This document shows positions 42,433-53,264 of a DNA stretch of 64,000 nucleotides, in pieces (the stretch's first letter is position 1; each line of letters starts with the position of its first letter). The position numbers were made by a program, and so were the translations under genes. Below the pieces are notes generated by a model. The model did no database searches. It was not told where the DNA came from and was given only the letters and a program-made list of their open reading frames with translations. The DNA is from Actinomortierella ambigua (taxonomy: Eukaryota; Mortierellomycota; Mortierellomycetes; Mortierellales; Mortierellaceae), in the NCBI GenBank assembly GCA_016098155.1, contig JAAAJB010000062.1, forward strand, positions 1 through 64,000, given 5' to 3'.

Positions 42433-45400
42433 ATGACACGCTTGTCGACCCCAGTCACCAAGGACAAGGGCAAGGGCAAGGCCGCCTCCTCGTCCTGCAC
42501 CAACTTGACACCATCTCATAAAGCTGCTCTGCCATCTCATTCTGACAACCCGACGCGTCTCAATCACCCGCGCACTCATTTCTCTTCCCCATCACCAATT
42601 CGCGTCGCCTCCTTTACAATCACGTCAACTCAGGAACGCGACTCTCTTCCTCCCCAGCACGGACAACAACCGACGATGCCTCCACCCTTGCCTTCTCCCC
42701 AGCCCTATTTGTTGCCTATGGTTCCCTCGGCAGCTCCACCTCTACGTCTGCCGCACCAACACCCCACACAAAAGCTCCCTATCCCTCGCCTCGTCCCTGT
42801 ACAGCAATCATCTCCTTCAAAAAGAAAGAGAGGCATACAGCCACAGCCTCCAGTGGTAGGCGATGACACACCCATGCCCAAACGGAAGCCCGGCAGACCT
42901 AAAGGAAGAGCAGAAAAGCCTCTGCGCTCATTCACTGCCCGGGCAAAGCTTCCAGTACCAGAAGTAGATCTTGCTTCGAACCTTGAAGAGCATCAAAAAC
43001 ATATATGCTTGCGTGAAAGGGCATTGTTGTACAAGGACTTTGTCTCCATCCAGCCGGGCAAAAAAACTACCACTGTAGCCAGGTACAAAACCGAGATAAC
43101 ACGGTGGCAGGTATGTTCTCACTGTGGGTGCTTGGATGATAATCTCTACCCTTTAAAAAATGACAGCCAATAACAAATTTTGATGTGCATCTTTTTTTTT
43201 TCAACATCAAGCTCTACTGTGAACACAACTTTCACCGACTGTTGCAGGACGAGAAGCCAACTCTCGAGAAAGTCAACAAGTACCGAATGGCCAAAGGTGT
43301 CAAAGAGCCGCTGCCAATGGGATCCCTTCTGTACGCGATGTATCCCGAGTCAAAGGTGTCTGATTTCGTGACAAACGAGGTTTTCCAGCGATGTACCGAG
43401 AAGTTCATTCCGATCGGCACGGATGACGATGTCGTACTTCGTCAACGGGCTAACGAGTCCCAGGCATCAAGCTCGTCGAGTGAACGTATGTCATGTCTAA
43501 CCAAGATCATGGTAGCAGTCTCTTTTCCGCCGTATACTGACACGATTACTTTGATGACCTTTTTCTATCGTGGACCATTAGGTCGCATTGATCCCACCGG
43601 TCGCTACTGGATCGTGAAAGAAGCGGCCTCGGGGTCTTCTTTGGGTACCACTTTCAGTTCCATCAATACTCTCTACAGCGCTCAAAAAACGCGCATGATC
43701 GTCCCTGATGATGAGTCACCTAGAGAATGGCCTCCTGTCCAGCGATTGAAGGAGGAGTCAAGACGATACTCCAAGGATATGCGACAACAAGGAACAAACC
43801 TTCGCCAAACAGTGGACCCTAGGCGCGATGGTTATCGTAAGCCGGCGTTGTTTGGTATCGCTAATGCCCTGCTAGAGAGACCAGGTATCCCAGAAGCACC
43901 TCCAGTTATCGGGCAAAAGCTCATTAAAAGGCGTGGAGAGTGGTCATGGATAAGGACGAAGAACGGAGTAGCGATCCCTAGATTTGTTTTGAGAGAGGAT
44001 AAGATATAACGAGCTAGGAATCAAAGCAAAGGACGAGATGCTTGTATACAGCTAACACGACGTCTTCTTTACTTTTCACTTTCTCAGGCAAAAAGGCACA
44101 GATCATCATCAATCATGCCACGCGTTTTGACGTGCTGATTCGCCACCACAATCTTCTGCGAGGGGAAGACGTCCGCGCAATGGAGTTTTCTCAATTGTTT
44201 GCAGAGATCATCGATCCTACGCTCATGAAAGGCTCGACCCAGCAGTGCCTCGCATTTGTCTATCGCCTTACCCACGGAAAGACAAACCAATATGGCAGGA
44301 ACCAGTACGCAGCCTGTGTACGAAACCAATCGGTGTGGAGGTGTCCTTTCAGCGCGTTTGCCTTTTACATGTTCTCGATGTTCCAAGATGTAAGTATCAG
44401 TTTGCTGGAGCGGACCGCATTCTAAAGTTTGGCTGGAGCAGTGTGATCTAAATATGTAGTATTTATTTTTTTCGGACAACCATAGGGGTGGGATGAAGAC
44501 GGAAGCAGGATTCATGACAAGAAAGAAAGGGGCAAGCAGAGGAAGAGAGGGGAAGTCGTACCCTCACTGCCAACCATCACCTCCCCGCACGTCACCCGAA
44601 GCAGAACCTCTGGTCGCGCTCTGGGTATCGTTGAAGAGCCTCGGCTGGAAGAACAGGAAGATGACCTTATATTGCAACTGCAACATGGCGAAGAGGCTGA
44701 AGAAGATGAGGAGGTGAGCGAGGAAGACGAGGAAGAACAGGAGGACCCTGATGCAGCCGACTCAGCGAGCGATGGCGACGATCTGTTAGCTCCAAAGCTC
44801 TTGTCCTACAAAAAGGGCCCTGTCGATGATGGTTCTGTACCTGGGGACGAAAAGCTGCCACGTCTTTTGCCTGATGCTCTCGCGGCTGGTACTGATCGCT
44901 GGGCAAGATACAAAGTCCTCCCGCCTAGACGAGGAGCTCCGACTAAAAGCATGTCTCCACAGTCCCATCACGGCACCATCCGCAGATTGCACGAGCAGCA
45001 CGGAATCACGTCCAGGATGAAGACACACAGCGGACGCCACGCTGGTGTGGTCGAGGCAGTAAGCCTCAACATACCCCACTGCGACATTCGAAAAGGTGGC
45101 CGCTGGAATGCGACTCAAGGCAAGCTGGGCGAATTTTACATGCCTCGACTTCCTGCCACTTTCGCGCTTCGCATGGGTGGCCATCCAGTGAACGAGCAAG
45201 GGAACTTCAAATTCAACCTCGGTCGCAACAGACACAAACCAGATGAACAATTTCAAAGGCTTATTTTCCCTTGGATTGAGCATGTTGTTGGCGAGAAGGG
45301 CAGCAAGTTGAACACGTGGTGGAGGGAGCAGTGTGGGTTCGAGATGGATGAGATCGACCTGAAGAGATCGGAGTACGGTGGCTATATGAACGAGTCTGAG

Positions 45401-46408
45401 TATTCTCGCAGTCTGCCTGAAATAGTATCACGTGCCAAGCAGAAATTGGCGAGTGTCGACGACAATTCAAGACTTGATGAACCTTTGCTGAGATTTGGCG
45501 ATCCAGACGTCAATTTGGGCGGCTTTTTGCGTCTTCTTGTGCGTTGCAGGCGCGTCATTCTCCAAGACGCAGCATGGATGATTCATGTGGCAAAGCAGAA
45601 AGGACAAGAAATTCCACCAATCCTTCAGCATGCCACCTTCAGGAACCCATGGTTTCACCACTTTCAACAAACCGTTGTGGATGGGATAAAGCAGAACAAG
45701 GACGCCGAGTTACAGGACTTGCTGGAGCAATTTGGTACAGCAGTGGGAGAAGCCTACAGTCAAACCACAAACGCCATCAACAATCTCAGACAGCAGACCA
45801 TTCAAAAGCTCGACATAAATACCCAAAAGCTCGAAAAGCTCGAGGTCAACACCACCCAAAATATCGGCAACAACACCGAAAGACTCGACCGGCTCGAGGA
45901 CCGGCTCGGAAGCCTCGAAAGATCCCAACAAAGGGTGCCAGAGTTAGTGGCGGCGCATTTTTTCTCGCATTATCATTGGTACATGGCTCAACAACACCAA
46001 CTCCAACACCAACAGTGCCAGCAACCTCAACAACAACGGGATACGATAGATCAGCTGCGCCAACAGCTCTATCAGGTGCAGCAGCAGAACCGAGTTCTTC
46101 TGGAAGAGCGCAAAAGGCGAGAAGAGCAGACAGCGGACACTATCACTCGGTTGATCCTTCCATCCGACGAAGCGAGGCAGTCTCCAGCAGCGTCCGAACT
46201 TGTACCATCATCTGTCCTTGCGCCTCAGGACCCTGTGATGCCTTCGGTGCCCATAGCAAGAGCGGAGCCTGTTCGGGCCTCCCTGCCTAACCCAAAGAAG
46301 CCCACCCGGATCTCCTCACCCAACCCAAAGCAAAGCACTTTCACATTCAAACTTTTTGATCCCAATGCTCCAAAAAAGAGGAGAGGCGCCTCAAAGGCAA
46401 GGGAGTAG
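42433..46408 (+). CDS. Crypton / Ndc10-type tyrosine recombinase, intact
   Basis: Five exons: 42433-43110, 43212-43485, 43582-43836, 44088-44389 and 44486-46408; the spliced frame is exactly 3432 nt (1143 aa). The proline-rich N-terminus holds an AT-hook (KRKPGRPKGR, residues about 150-160). A core-binding segment follows. The catalytic fold then matches fungal Cryptons and the Ndc10 domain: INHATRFDVLIRHHNLLRGE with the first catalytic Arg (about 427), LTHGKTNQYGRNQYAA, CPFSAFAFYMFSMF, an acidic insertion, then KTHSGRHAG (H684, R687), GGRWNATQGKLGEFYMPRLP with the candidate nucleophile Tyr (about 720), and LIFPWIEHVV. The C-terminal 350 residues are a coiled coil (QKLEKLEVNTTQNIGNNTER), a Gln-rich region and a basic tail. 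Whether it is an active DNA transposon or a domesticated regulator is open. No terminal repeats are expected or seen. Confidence 0.88.
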
Positions 46409-46577
46409 AACAATAAAGCAAACGCGCAAGACACGAAAAACAACGCGTGAGAAAGAACAAACCTGAGAACAGAATTGTAAAGCATTGAAGAGAAAAACCA
46501 AGATAGCCACGGAGATGCGGGGGAGGGGGCAATTCTGTCCAAAAATGGGCAAGAGGTAAATGTTTATACTTTTTCTG
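46409..46577. other. 3' flank of the Crypton-type gene
   Basis: A short spacer before the TIR element, with AATAAAGC just after the stop codon (about 46411) as a possible polyadenylation signal. Confidence 0.4.
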
Positions 46578-47078
46578 CCGTCTTTAGTTCTTAAAATCGC
46601 TCACGATTTCAACCCTGACGATGTTACTTTTTAAGGGCTCGGGAGCTGGTGATTGTCTTCACATTCAGTTCTAACATCGTTTTCATGCCGGATTTAGAAC
46701 AAAATATGCTGTGGCAGGCACGAAGACCTATCTCCCTTCTTTTCCCTTTCACTCCAACATGACAAAGTATCGTCGGTATCGAAACCTATCTCGCCACTCA
46801 AAGACTTCGTGCGAGCAGTGCTTACTGAAGGTGATTCGGTTATCGAAGCCATCAAAGTGAGGAGGGAATGAATGGACTACAACAAAAGTGTGTGTCTCTG
46901 TGAGAGAAGGTGAGCTGGATGAGACAAAAAAAGGAAAGGGTGCACACGCAGAGGGCCAATCACAGCACAATTTTTTTTTCACAGCACAATTTCACGAGTT
47001 CAAATTCGGCCAGAAAGTGGACCCCTTAACTGATGAAATCATCATGAAATCGTGAACGATTTTAAGAACTGAACGCGG
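46578..47078. mobile_element. 501-bp non-autonomous TIR element
   Basis: Bases 46578-46611 and 47045-47078 are 34-base inverted repeats matching at 30 positions; the shared core is AGTTCTTAAAATCG(C/T)TCACG. The interior is 433 bp and encodes no transposase; its longest open frame (46749-46982, minus) shows no known domain. It also holds a 9-base tandem duplication (CACAGCACAATTT twice around 46965-46993). The size and structure suit a MITE. I see no clear target-site duplication, so the superfamily is undetermined. Confidence 0.72.
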
Positions 47079-47290
47079 CTAATTACAGATTCTCCTCCTC
47101 TTCCGTTTCGACAAGGAAATTCTCATCATCACCTGTACCGAACACGGCGCTGAGCATTCAACTCCCCTTCCGCGTTGTTCTTTTATGTTTTTTGTGAAGG
47201 GCCCTGAACAGTGACCCGGTAGGGTATGGTTTGACTCCTGCCTTCTATGAAGGTGGTCCTCAGTTGATGATGAGGGTTCAGGTAACCAGG

Positions 47291-47812
47291 GGCTGCATCG
47301 ACACCTCCCTGCCTTAAGCGCTCGTCGGTTCTTAGATGGCTAAACGACTCCTTGGCTCCTGACATTGTGCAGGAGCCTTGACCTCGGATGGAGGCTAGGT
47401 GCAGTTACTTACAAAGGCCCTGAATGTGCTAGACTCCCTGTCGCCGACAGGACCTCGAGTCACTCAACTCCCGGCGTCCTGCTTTCGCTGGCCCTGAGTG
47501 TGCTAGACTCCCTGTCCCCGACAGGACCTCGAGCCACTCAACTCCCTGCGTGCTTTCGCTGGCCCTGAGTGTGCTAGACTCCCTGTCCCGATAGGACCTC
47601 GAGCCATTCAACTCCCTGCGTGGTGGCTGCATCGACACCTCCCTGCCTTAAGCTCTCGACGGCCCTTAGTTGGCTAAACGACTCCTTGGTTCCTCACATT
47701 TGTGCAGGAGCCTTGACCTCGGATGGGGGCTAGGTGCAGTTGCCTTTTTTCCACAGGCCCTGAGTGGCTAGACTCCCTGTCCTCGACAGGACCTCGAGCC
47801 ACTCAACTCCCT
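47291..47812. repeat. Compound GC-rich repeat cluster
   Basis: Two direct copies of about 185 bp (47291-47474 and 47625-47811), each starting GGCTGCATCGACACCTCC and ending in a 55-75 bp subunit. That subunit (GGCCCTGAGTGTGCTAGACT ... ACAGGACCTCGAGCCACTCA) is also tandemly repeated at 47416, 47490 and 47561, with a further copy at 47756. Each subunit has a CCTGTC/GACAGG dyad and stop codons in most frames. It is not coding. It could be a tandem-repeat locus or part of a dispersed element. Confidence 0.88.
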
Positions 47813-47944
47813 GTTTTCTTCAGCGTGGTGGATGGAGCTTTTTTTTTTTTTTTTTTTTTTGTCGCAATGAGGTAAATGTCACTTCACCCTTGCCGCTCAT
47901 TCCTCTTTATGTCCATCAGCTTCTCCTCTTCATGATTCCAATAG

Positions 47945-48300
47945 ATGCCTCTCCTCACCATGGTCCTAGTTCACCTTGTCCTGCATTGTTACTGGAGAGG
48001 CTACCCCTCCAACGCGTTTTCGGTCAAGGCTTACCCAGGCGATACGGTTGACGACCTCAAAGGCTAAAATGACACTCCTCGTTTGACGATCTTGCTGCAG
48101 AAAATCTCACTCTGTGGCGCATGTCCCTCCCTATACGGATGACCGATGACGATGCCCTCATCTCTATCATGTCGCCAAATACGATATGAAAAAAAAACTC
48201 GGCGACGCGACGCATCTCTCCTGGAGAGTTGCCCGAGGAAGCAATCCACCTTGTTGTATAACCCCCTCAAGTCAATACCGACACGTCTTGTTGATGAATA
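47945..48300 (+). pseudogene. Crinkler (CRN) N-terminal domain pseudogene
   Basis: In shifting frames the plus strand shows the ubiquitin-like header domain of crinkler-type proteins. The fragments are NAFSVKAYPGDTVDDLKG, then a TAA, then after a one-base shift DDLAAENLTLWRMSLPI and DDDALISIMSPN, then a TGA and another shift into KKLGDATHLS and ELPEEAIHLVV. The order and spacing match that family. The reading frame is broken at least three times, and no effector domain follows. Crinklers are secreted or nuclear modular proteins of oomycetes and early-diverging fungi. A second remnant is not seen here. Confidence 0.7.
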
Positions 48301-48716
48301 CTTCCACGATTCTCATCCCTCCAACTCTCGATTCCCTTTTCACTTTATTTTCTTCTACTTTATATAAAACCCAACTTGTCACTTTGAGGTTGAGCCTGTC
48401 GCGTTCACTTGACAGAAAGGAGTACGCACTGCGGAGTAAGAGTCGCGTGTCTACCAACAGAGCTGCAGGAGATGATACTTGTTGTGGGGTAACCTTTATT
48501 CTTTTTTTGTGCAGATCGTCGTAAAGTAACGCCTTTTGGCACTCTCCCCAGCAGAAGATGAAAAAAAAGCACACATACACAAGGCACGCACTTTAATAAA
48601 GGTGTTCAATGACATTGTTCATTCTCATTGTTCATTGCCATTGCATCCATTTCTCTCTGCTCTTTGCCAGGTCACCCACCTTCTCGTCTCTCTCTCCCCC
48701 CCCCTCGCCCCACAGA
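48301..48716 (+). promoter_or_regulatory. Upstream region of the desaturase-fold gene
   Basis: TTTATATAAAACC at about 48359-48371 is a strong TATA-like match about 345 bases before the ATG. C/T-rich leader sequence occupies 48640-48716. A 5' intron is possible but not provable. Confidence 0.45.
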
Positions 48717-49673
48717 ATGTCTGCAGCCAAAATTGATGCCTCCTTGCTCAATACGACCACAGAAATTGCTATGACCAGCCCTACCAAGGCAGCCAAGGTT
48801 ATTGAGAAGGGCGTCAGGGTAAAACGTCTCTCTCTGCTATCATCTGAAGACCTCCGTACACCTCTGATCGCCTGGCCGACCATTGCCGTCTCGGCGGGTT
48901 CGTTGGCTGTTTGGGCCTCTATTCTTTACTATGGAGCCCACAAGCGTAGGGTACCAGCCTGGCTTAGCTTCCCGGTAATGACTGCTGCCATATTCGCGTC
49001 CTTTACGCCCGTCCACGATGCAACGCATTACTCGGTGGCCAAGGGCAAGTACAAGGTCGAGATCAACGAGCTGGTTGGCACGCTCTCGGGCTTTCCGCTC
49101 ATGATTCCCTTTGGCGCATACCGTCAACTCCACCTCCTGCACCATCGCTACGTCAACGAGCCCGAGAGGGATCCTGACCACTGGGACGCTACAGGCCCCA
49201 ACATTCTCCGCCCATTCAAGTGGTTCTTCCCGGATTTCTTCTGGGTGTCTGATGCTGTGAGGGGCCGCGTCAAGCGACCTCAGGTGTTGCAAGGCCTTGT
49301 CTTTTACGCCTTCTTCTTTGCGGTGTTGCGAAGGATGCACCAAAAGAACATGGCGTATGTCAAGTACTGGCTTGTGCCGTTGAAGATGGCGCATTGGCTG
49401 CTGGTGTGGTTATTTGCGTACGTGCCTCACAAGATGGGCGAGGCGAGCGGCAACATCTACAAGACGACGTCGGTGACAGGAGGCATCCTGCGATCGGATG
49501 GGCTGAACCTGGCGATCCCACTGCTGAACCAGCATCTGCACAACATCCACCATCTGTATCCGCAGCTGCCGTTCACGCACTACTCGGCAATCTGGCAGAA
49601 GCACAAGGACGCCCTGATTGGGGCTGGTACTGAAATCCACGCTGTGTACACACACGAAAACAAGTGGTTGTAA
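48717..49673 (+). CDS. Membrane fatty-acid desaturase/hydroxylase-fold enzyme
   Basis: A single-exon frame of 318 aa from the ATG at 48717 (MSAAKIDASL); the 36 in-frame codons before it are a C/T-rich leader. It carries the three histidine boxes of the integral-membrane di-iron desaturase/hydroxylase superfamily: HDATH (100-104), HLLHH (139-143) and HNIHH (275-279), with NQHLHNIHHLYP as the last box. Hydrophobic segments lie at about 50-72, 83-97, 120-133, 195-210 and 228-242. Two features, the first box inside TPVHDATHYS and a compact length, recall the CrtR-type hydroxylase and short desaturase-like group more than delta-9, 12 or 15 lipid desaturases. The substrate is unknown. A long ER-membrane location is inferred. 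Confidence 0.85.
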   Translation: MSAAKIDASLLNTTTEIAMTSPTKAAKVIEKGVRVKRLSLLSSEDLRTPLIAWPTIAVSAGSLAVWASILYYGAHKRRVPAWLSFPVMTAAIFASFTPVHDATHYSVAKGKYKVEINELVGTLSGFPLMIPFGAYRQLHLLHHRYVNEPERDPDHWDATGPNILRPFKWFFPDFFWVSDAVRGRVKRPQVLQGLVFYAFFFAVLRRMHQKNMAYVKYWLVPLKMAHWLLVWLFAYVPHKMGEASGNIYKTTSVTGGILRSDGLNLAIPLLNQHLHNIHHLYPQLPFTHYSAIWQKHKDALIGAGTEIHAVYTHENKWL

Positions 49674-50300
49674 AAAAAAAGGGGGGGGGGCCTATATATC
49701 TTTATAGATCGTAGTTAGATGAATGTATAGCGTTGCACGCACAGGAATTTTCTCACGTCTGTAGTGAAGAGAAATAGGGAGCGAGGAGTGTGTGCGTGTG
49801 TGTGTGGGGAAGGAGGAAGGCAAGCAACGCGACACCAAGGCGTATGATGGACTGGCTGTCTTTGTGCTCAAAGACTTTGCGGGATGGGGACACGAGACGA
49901 GGCGGGAAGCAGACAGACAGACAGACAGACAAAACAGACAAACAGACAGACAAACAGACAGACAGGCAGACAGACAGGCAGACAGACAGACAGACACACA
50001 ACCAGACACACAGAACAGGTCGCATACCAACTGGGGGCTGCACTCATTTCGCCCATCCACTCATTCATCACTCATCCGGTGCTATCGTCCCCCCCCTCCT
50101 TCCCTCCCTTCCTTTACTGTTTGGTGGCACAAGACCTGTCTGCCTGTTGTATTCCTCACCCCCTCCTCCCCTTTCTCTTACCCCACATTCATCCAATCCA
50201 TTCATCATCCCTTCTTTTTTGTCCCAGTCGCATTCACACACACATTCAACGCTCTTCATTGTCCTCAGACTTGGCCGTTGACCACTTTGCTCTTTAGCAC
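49674..50300. other. 3' flank and upstream leader with microsatellite
   Basis: Poly-A and poly-G runs directly follow the desaturase stop (49672-49690). The CAGA microsatellite is listed separately. A C/T-rich leader (50070-50300) precedes the RING ligase start. Confidence 0.5.
49908..49998. repeat. (CAGA)n microsatellite
   Basis: About 22 imperfect tetranucleotide units (CAGA with occasional CAAA or GGCA). It generates long open frames in several phases (Arg-Gln-Thr-Asp; Cys-Leu-Ser-Val on the other strand) that are not genes. Confidence 0.95.
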
Positions 50301-53264
50301 ATGAGGTTCCTCAATCTCTATTCCTACTCGCTGCTCTCCTTTGTGGCCACCCTGATTGCCATTGCCTACTCCACTCAGCAGTCGCTTTTCCACACTCCAA
50401 AGTCTCTACTCAACCTCGGCGTGCTCACCTCCCTCGAGCCTCTCCTCAAAGATGTCATTCCATTCACAGAAAACATGCTCGACACTGCATTGCTGGACGA
50501 TCGAATAGCATGTCTCTTCAACAATGACGACTGGCAGCACTGCCTTGCCGCCCGCTCTCGGCCCGCTTCTGCTGCCGGCAATGGTGGTGGAGGTAGTGGT
50601 GGAGGTAGTGGTGGTGCACAGAAAGCAGGCCCTGTGTCTGCAACTGCTTCAAGCACCGTTAGTAAGAGCAGGGATGCCGATAGCAACGGCAAGCACACAG
50701 GCAGCAAACACCAGTCTGTTTCGCGAGACCCCTCAGATCCCAAAGCTTCTCAGTGGTCTTCCAAGGATCCCTTCGAGCAGTTTCGACTGCTGGAAGGCGC
50801 GGCTGGCGTCAAGACAGGGTTCAAGCCCTCTGTCTTTCAGACAATGTTGGCAGAGCGCTATCTTCGCTTTCGGACACCATCGCCAGCAGTGCTCCTTCAT
50901 CTCCAAGTCGTCCTCTCCTATTTACAGAATGAAAAGCTCTGTGTGTTGGTATGTACATCTGTCCCCCGATTTTTTTTCCCATCTCTCTTTTTTGGCTCAT
51001 CGGCTGTTGTCTAACATATACCTCGATCTTATTTCCGATGGCTTGCCTGTAGGTGTTTACAAACATGGCCTTCTGCCTTTCTTTTCTTGCAGCTCGCTTG
51101 TTTGTGAAGACCTTCTTTGGAGATTTGCGCGTCATAGAGCGCCAGGTATGTGTCAAAACTTGTTTCCCGCGGCGGACAAAGACGGAACGCCATGCACTAT
51201 CACGAGCCGTTCCCTCCTCCCGCCCTAAGATTTAGTTTTGTGGGGTTGCACGGATATCGATGGTGAGACCAATTTGATCTGTGCAGCAAACCCGCAGAAT
51301 AGCTGACAACCTTTTTTTTTTATTTTTTTTGTTGTTGGAAAAAAATGGACTGTTTTCAATAGCACATGTATGATCGGGCACTCAACTTCCTCCTGTTTAA
51401 GGTCGTGTTTGTCCGCGCCATTCTGGAGCCTCGATGGGAGGAGCTTTTGATTTGGGTCGTGTGGTTCACCATACTCGGCTTTCTGCGCGTTTTCAGCATG
51501 CTTTGTCGTGATCGGATCGACTATGTACGTTGTCTTTATCGGTGGGCCGGTGAATGCTACGTGCGTTCAGTACAAAGCTACAATGAGAAATGGTGCAGCG
51601 TGACTGACTCGTTTCAACACTGGGATCCTTTTTTCATTTTCTGGCGTGTTTGTAGCTTTCCGTGACGGCAAGGATACCCAGACGCGTCCATGTCAAGATA
51701 TACACCATGCTCATTATGATCCTCGTCTCCAATCTGATCTGGTTTGTGATGTGCATGTCAGTGTTCCGCTCCATGCTGCTGTTGCTGTCATTTGAGGTAA
51801 GCATGATTTGTCGGGGTCCCTCCTCCGCCCAGTAATATTCATGTCAGTCCCTACAGCCAGGAATAGGACTAACAAAGATTTCAATAACACTTTGCTCAAA
51901 ATAGTGCTTCACGCTCTTTCTGGACACGATCCAGACACTTGTCAAATACACCATCCATCTCAACGAATTGTCGAGGCAAGGAGGACCATGCGAGACTAGG
52001 AGAATGATCCAGTACTACACTGAACTTGTCACGGATTCAATGATCATGATCACCACTCTTGGCCACTACCTGCACATTATGGTAGGATTCAGATCATAGG
52101 AGCAGCTACTTTTTTTGTCATGGTAGCAGGAGTCCCGTTGTAAATGGCTGTGATTAACGCTTTTGCCTCGCCCGTGTTTACTTTGAATCTAGTATCTGCA
52201 TGGCATCTCCTTTTCGCTGATCGATATTGTACTATTCCTCAACATGAGAAGCGTATTTAATAGTCTCCGCAAGAAACTGGTCAGCCACCAAGCCTACCGA
52301 CGTGCCCTTAGCAATATGCAGGCTCAATACCCATCGGCGACAGCGAAGCAGCTTGCAGATTACAGTGACGATTGTGCCATTTGCCGCGACAGCATGGTGA
52401 CCGCCAAAATACTCCCATGTGGGCATATTTTTCATCTGTAAGGCTCTTTAAAAAACTATGTTTCATTGTTGAGGCAGTAGAATCTCAGACACATGTATTT
52501 CACACAATGTCTAACACCGCCTTCCATTGGATAACAGGTTCTGCATTCGATTGTGGCTCGAGCACCATAGCTCATGTCCAACTTGTCGACGCTCACTATC
52601 TACGGAAACTGACAATAAGCCATCAAGCCACCAACCACGCCGAGAAAGCACAGCGGAAGGCACAGGCTCAAGTGGTGGGGCGATAGCAGTGGATGACCCT
52701 GAAGACGGCAATGTGGGGGGGTCTGGCCAGTACAGTAGTAACCACTCCAATAGTGGTCTTTCGGGCAGTATGGGTTCATCACAGCCGTCATCGATGGGAA
52801 TATCCGCAGCGGTGCCGTCTTCATCCTCTGTAGGCCCTGCAGCACGTTCGTCCTCTCAAGGAGGGCATCAGCTGTTTGCGTTCAACTCGGAGCACCAACC
52901 TTGGATGTCGCGACTTGGGTTCCCGAGGATCCGCGTGGAGGTCACGGATCCAACGCCGGTAGAGGAGAGTGATACAGAGGCGGAAGACATGCGCAGGGCC
53001 ATTGCTGAGAGTCTTGGTATGAGTTTGTCGACGACACCGATTGCCAGTCGATCATTGAGATCAAGCCCAGCTGTGTCGCCTTCACCTGGTCAGTCAGGTA
53101 CATCAACGCCTCTAGGGCCATTCACACCCTTGCATTCTGGTAGTAGTAGCGCCTATGCCACCGGGCACCATGGTCAGAGCGAATCAACGTTTTTGCGCCG
53201 AGCCAATGCCTCCTGTGGAGTATCTGCATCGAATTTCGATGGTGAACAAGCGAAAAGGGCGTAA
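50301..53264 (+). CDS. AMFR: ER membrane E3 ubiquitin ligase, gp78/AMFR-like
   Basis: Seven exons: 50301-50948, 51053-51145, 51363-51524, 51656-51796, 51905-52081, 52193-52437 and 52538-53264; the spliced frame is 2193 nt (730 aa). An N-terminal membrane anchor (LYSYSLLSFVATLIAIAY) and a Gly/Ser-rich loop are followed by a cluster of hydrophobic helices over about residues 215-430 (NMAFCLSFLAARLFV, LLIWVVWFTILGFLRVF, TMLIMILVSNLIWFVM, SFSLIDIVLFLNM). YPSATAKQLADYSDDCAICR leads into a RING-H2 domain (C468 on; LPCGHIFH, CPTCRR), with the segment before it like that of gp78. A Ser-rich tail carries a ubiquitin-interacting-motif-like helix (AEDMRRAIAESLGMSL, about 645-660). By family it ubiquitinates misfolded ER proteins for degradation. 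No clear CUE domain is visible, unlike animal gp78. Confidence 0.9.

Noticed and set aside
49790..50304. Several long open frames with Arg-Gln-Thr-Asp or Cys-Leu-Ser-Val repeats
   Set aside because: They are generated by the CAGA microsatellite in every phase; no start context or domain.
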